From NCBI GenBank assembly GCA_028023455.1, contig JAQFVV010006203.1, positions 10,016,876-10,080,875 of the forward strand: a stretch of DNA of 64,000 nt. Direction: 5' to 3'. The notes under the pieces were generated by a model. The model was not told the origin of the DNA. It was given only the letters and a program-made list of their open reading frames with translations, and ran no database searches. Source of the stretch: Epiperipatus broadwayi (taxonomy: Eukaryota; Onychophora; Udeonychophora; Euonychophora; Peripatidae). A program made the translations under genes and the position numbers. This document shows, in pieces, positions 62,560-64,000 of this stretch (within the stretch, counting starts at the first letter, position 1; the number at the start of each line of letters is the position of its first letter).

Positions 62560-63480
62560 TAACATAATGATTACATTCCAAACAATTAGCCTTTACATCT
62601 CTAATCACCAATAGATCTAAAAATTTTAATTTAACAAAATCTAATCCTCCCTCCCCCCTTCTACCACATATTCCACAGAAGGATCAAAACAATTAAATGC
62701 ATTTATCAATTCCTTCAATTTATCATTCTCAACTACAAACAATCATCCCCATATCTAACAAATAACTTTAAATATAAACAATTATTTTTAATAGTATTTT
62801 TTTCTTTCAAATAATTAATATAAACTGAACAAATTAAAGGAGAAATAATGCAACCTATGCTCCACTCTTCTTTAATCTTATAAAAATTACCATTATAAGT
62901 AAAATATGTAGAATCCTCTAATAATAAAAGCAAATCTTTAATAATTTCAATTTTATTTTTTTAACTAACATAGACATAAGAGCATCAATACTGCTTAATC
63001 TATTAGCAGACTGATACATATTCCCAATATCTAAACTACCAAATACCCAATTACTTTTCATTTTAAAATTATTAATTTATTTTATCAAAAGCCTCAAAAG
63101 AAGAAGAAACTCAATAATGATCAAATCAACAAACTGATTTAAAAAATTATTCAAGAACTTAAAAGTAACCTCTACAACACTACCTGTAAAATCAAAAATA
63201 AATCTTAAAAGAAAACCATCTTTGTCAGTCTTAATGTTCATAAACATCTTAGCTGATATGAAGTCATTAGGATATTTTAAATCTGCTCTATTAAATTTTT
63301 TAAATTTACGATTTTTTTATATCTATTAATCTTTTTTTAATCACATTGCCTGTATCTTTTTCTAGAAACATATATTTACAATTATTTAATTCTTTATCCA
63401 TTTTTTTTCTGAACTCATTTTCTTTCATAATGACAAACCAACCAGCTTTATCTTCACAAAAATGATTACATCATTAGCTA
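62560..63480 (-). pseudogene. Penelope-like reverse transcriptase, frameshifted
   Basis: Pieces in order on the minus strand: DKAGWFVIMKENEFRKKMDK (about 63455-63395), NRADLKYPNDFISAKMF, GFLLRFIFDFTGSVVEVTFK, VFGSLDIGNMYQSANRLSS (motif A in its place), then the open frame 62733-62933 with EEWSIGCIISPLICSVYINY (motif B) and LFVRYGDDCL, whose YGDD is the catalytic box (YVDD in most family members). A GLDFVKLKFLDLL segment follows near 62630. At least three shifts are needed to read through. Confidence 0.8.
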
Positions 63481-63615
63481 TTAATCTATCCTAAGATGAC
63501 TAACTTTGGCCAGATCAACAATAATTTTTTCTTTTCTTTTAAGCTTTTATTTAAAACCAATTGAATACTAACATTCTGCTCATCTCAATTACTAGATTTA
63601 ATAGATGAAATTGTA

Positions 63616-63852
63616 TCAAAAAGGTTTATTTTTTGAATAAAAGGGAACAAAGTTAGAACCTTTATCAAGAATCTCTAATTCTCTATCATTTATTTTAATA
63701 TCAGAAAGATTAACAACTTTATTAATAGAAACATTACTCTCAAATATCCTATCACTACAATAAACTTTATTCATTTTTCCAAAGAACTCTTTTAATTTGC
63801 TTTTATACTTCCTATAATAGAAATTGGACTTATTTTTTCTAAACTGCCTCAT
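63616..63852 (-). pseudogene. Penelope-like N-terminal region
   Basis: The 78-codon frame contains VVNLSDIKINDRELEILDKG and SNFVPF (residues 46-71): the NLS---L---E---L--G--F-P motif that precedes the reverse transcriptase core in this class. It begins with a basic, Tyr/Lys-rich stretch. Confidence 0.75.
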
Positions 63853-64000
63853 GAAAAAATTTAAATTGAATAATTAAAATCTTGCCACTTATCTAAACAA
63901 TACCTATTTTTTTTATATTCATAAATAAATTTATAAAATTTATTTAAAAAAATTTCAAAAAACTATTCAAAATAGATTTTTGTAAATTCAAAAGTAAATT

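Larger units (their letters stand above)
61876..63852 (-). mobile_element. Penelope-like element, minus strand, degenerate
   Basis: In minus orientation the order is N-terminal region (63852-63616), reverse transcriptase (about 63480-62730), linker (62700-62560) and GIY-YIG endonuclease (62319-61876). The order reverse transcriptase then GIY-YIG defines Penelope-like elements, which relate to telomerase reverse transcriptase. Several frameshifts break the single long ORF, so it is inactive. No flanking pseudo-LTRs were recognised. The element is C poor on the coding strand like the host DNA. It may extend past 63852 to the window edge. Confidence 0.9.
49267..64000 (+). other. SVOP-like gene, downstream intron (at least 14.7 kb within the window)
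   Basis: A phase-0 intron. No exon encoding [VI]YPT-x-x-R was recognised up to the window end, so the next exon is probably outside. The region holds SINE remnants, a dispersed repeat, TIR transposons, a foldback element, an A-rich tandem array and a minus-strand Penelope-like element. Confidence 0.6.

Noticed and set aside
49267-64000. Next SVOP exon (VYPT--R motif)
   Set aside because: I looked for YPT-like codons followed by an R and a Gly-rich helix after an AG; candidates such as the one near 50630 (NPTYHHG) lack a helix and the expected Arg.

Overview
This is an intron-dominated stretch of an animal nuclear genome. It is very A+T rich, coding density is tiny, introns run to about 21 kb, and the rest is transposon debris, foldback repeats and microsatellites. 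The LINE, Penelope-like and tRNA-SINE content would suit a mollusc, perhaps a cephalopod, but that is inference from repeat content and gene style only.

The one recognisable host gene lies on the + strand. Five exons (5376-5501, 17713-17841, 20648-20801, 41712-41810, 49073-49266) join with GT-AG borders and matching phases (0, 0, 1, 1) into 234 codons without a stop. The product is the middle of a major facilitator superfamily transporter related to synaptic vesicle 2-related protein (SVOP): end of TM6, the PESPRY motif, TM7, the extracellular loop, TM8, the GRKKT loop motif, TM9 and the start of TM10. The 5' exons lie upstream of the window and the exons for TM11-TM12 were not found downstream of exon 5. 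A possible terminal exon resembling SVOP TM12 lies out of order inside intron 3 (22875-22991).

The introns hold: a degenerate LINE with endonuclease and reverse transcriptase (about 11.2-15.7 kb); two copies of a second LINE family (10.25-11.1 kb and 42.1-43.9 kb); minus-strand RTE-like fragments (24.7, 28.5, 30.7 and 33.5-34.1 kb); a minus-strand Penelope-like element with a GIY-YIG endonuclease at the right end (61.9-63.9 kb) and a smaller possible remnant at 46.2-46.5 kb; tRNA-derived SINEs, two with clear target-site duplications; and a family of non-autonomous DNA transposons with about 45-bp terminal inverted repeats and perfect 8-bp target duplications (38196-39039 and 58903-60530, with a decayed relative near 53.3 kb).

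The most unusual layer is a set of long foldback repeats (789-1253, 25182-25859, 44861-45117, 45180-45910, 46854-47046, 54278-54847). At least two are bounded by 13-14 bp direct repeats. Several contain, or lie close to, hammerhead-ribozyme-like cores (CTGANGA, stem, GAAA). The best is at 44969-45030, where all three helices can be drawn but the core is altered. These may be retrozyme-like or Penelope-associated ribozyme elements, or a SINE body domain with a resembling fold.
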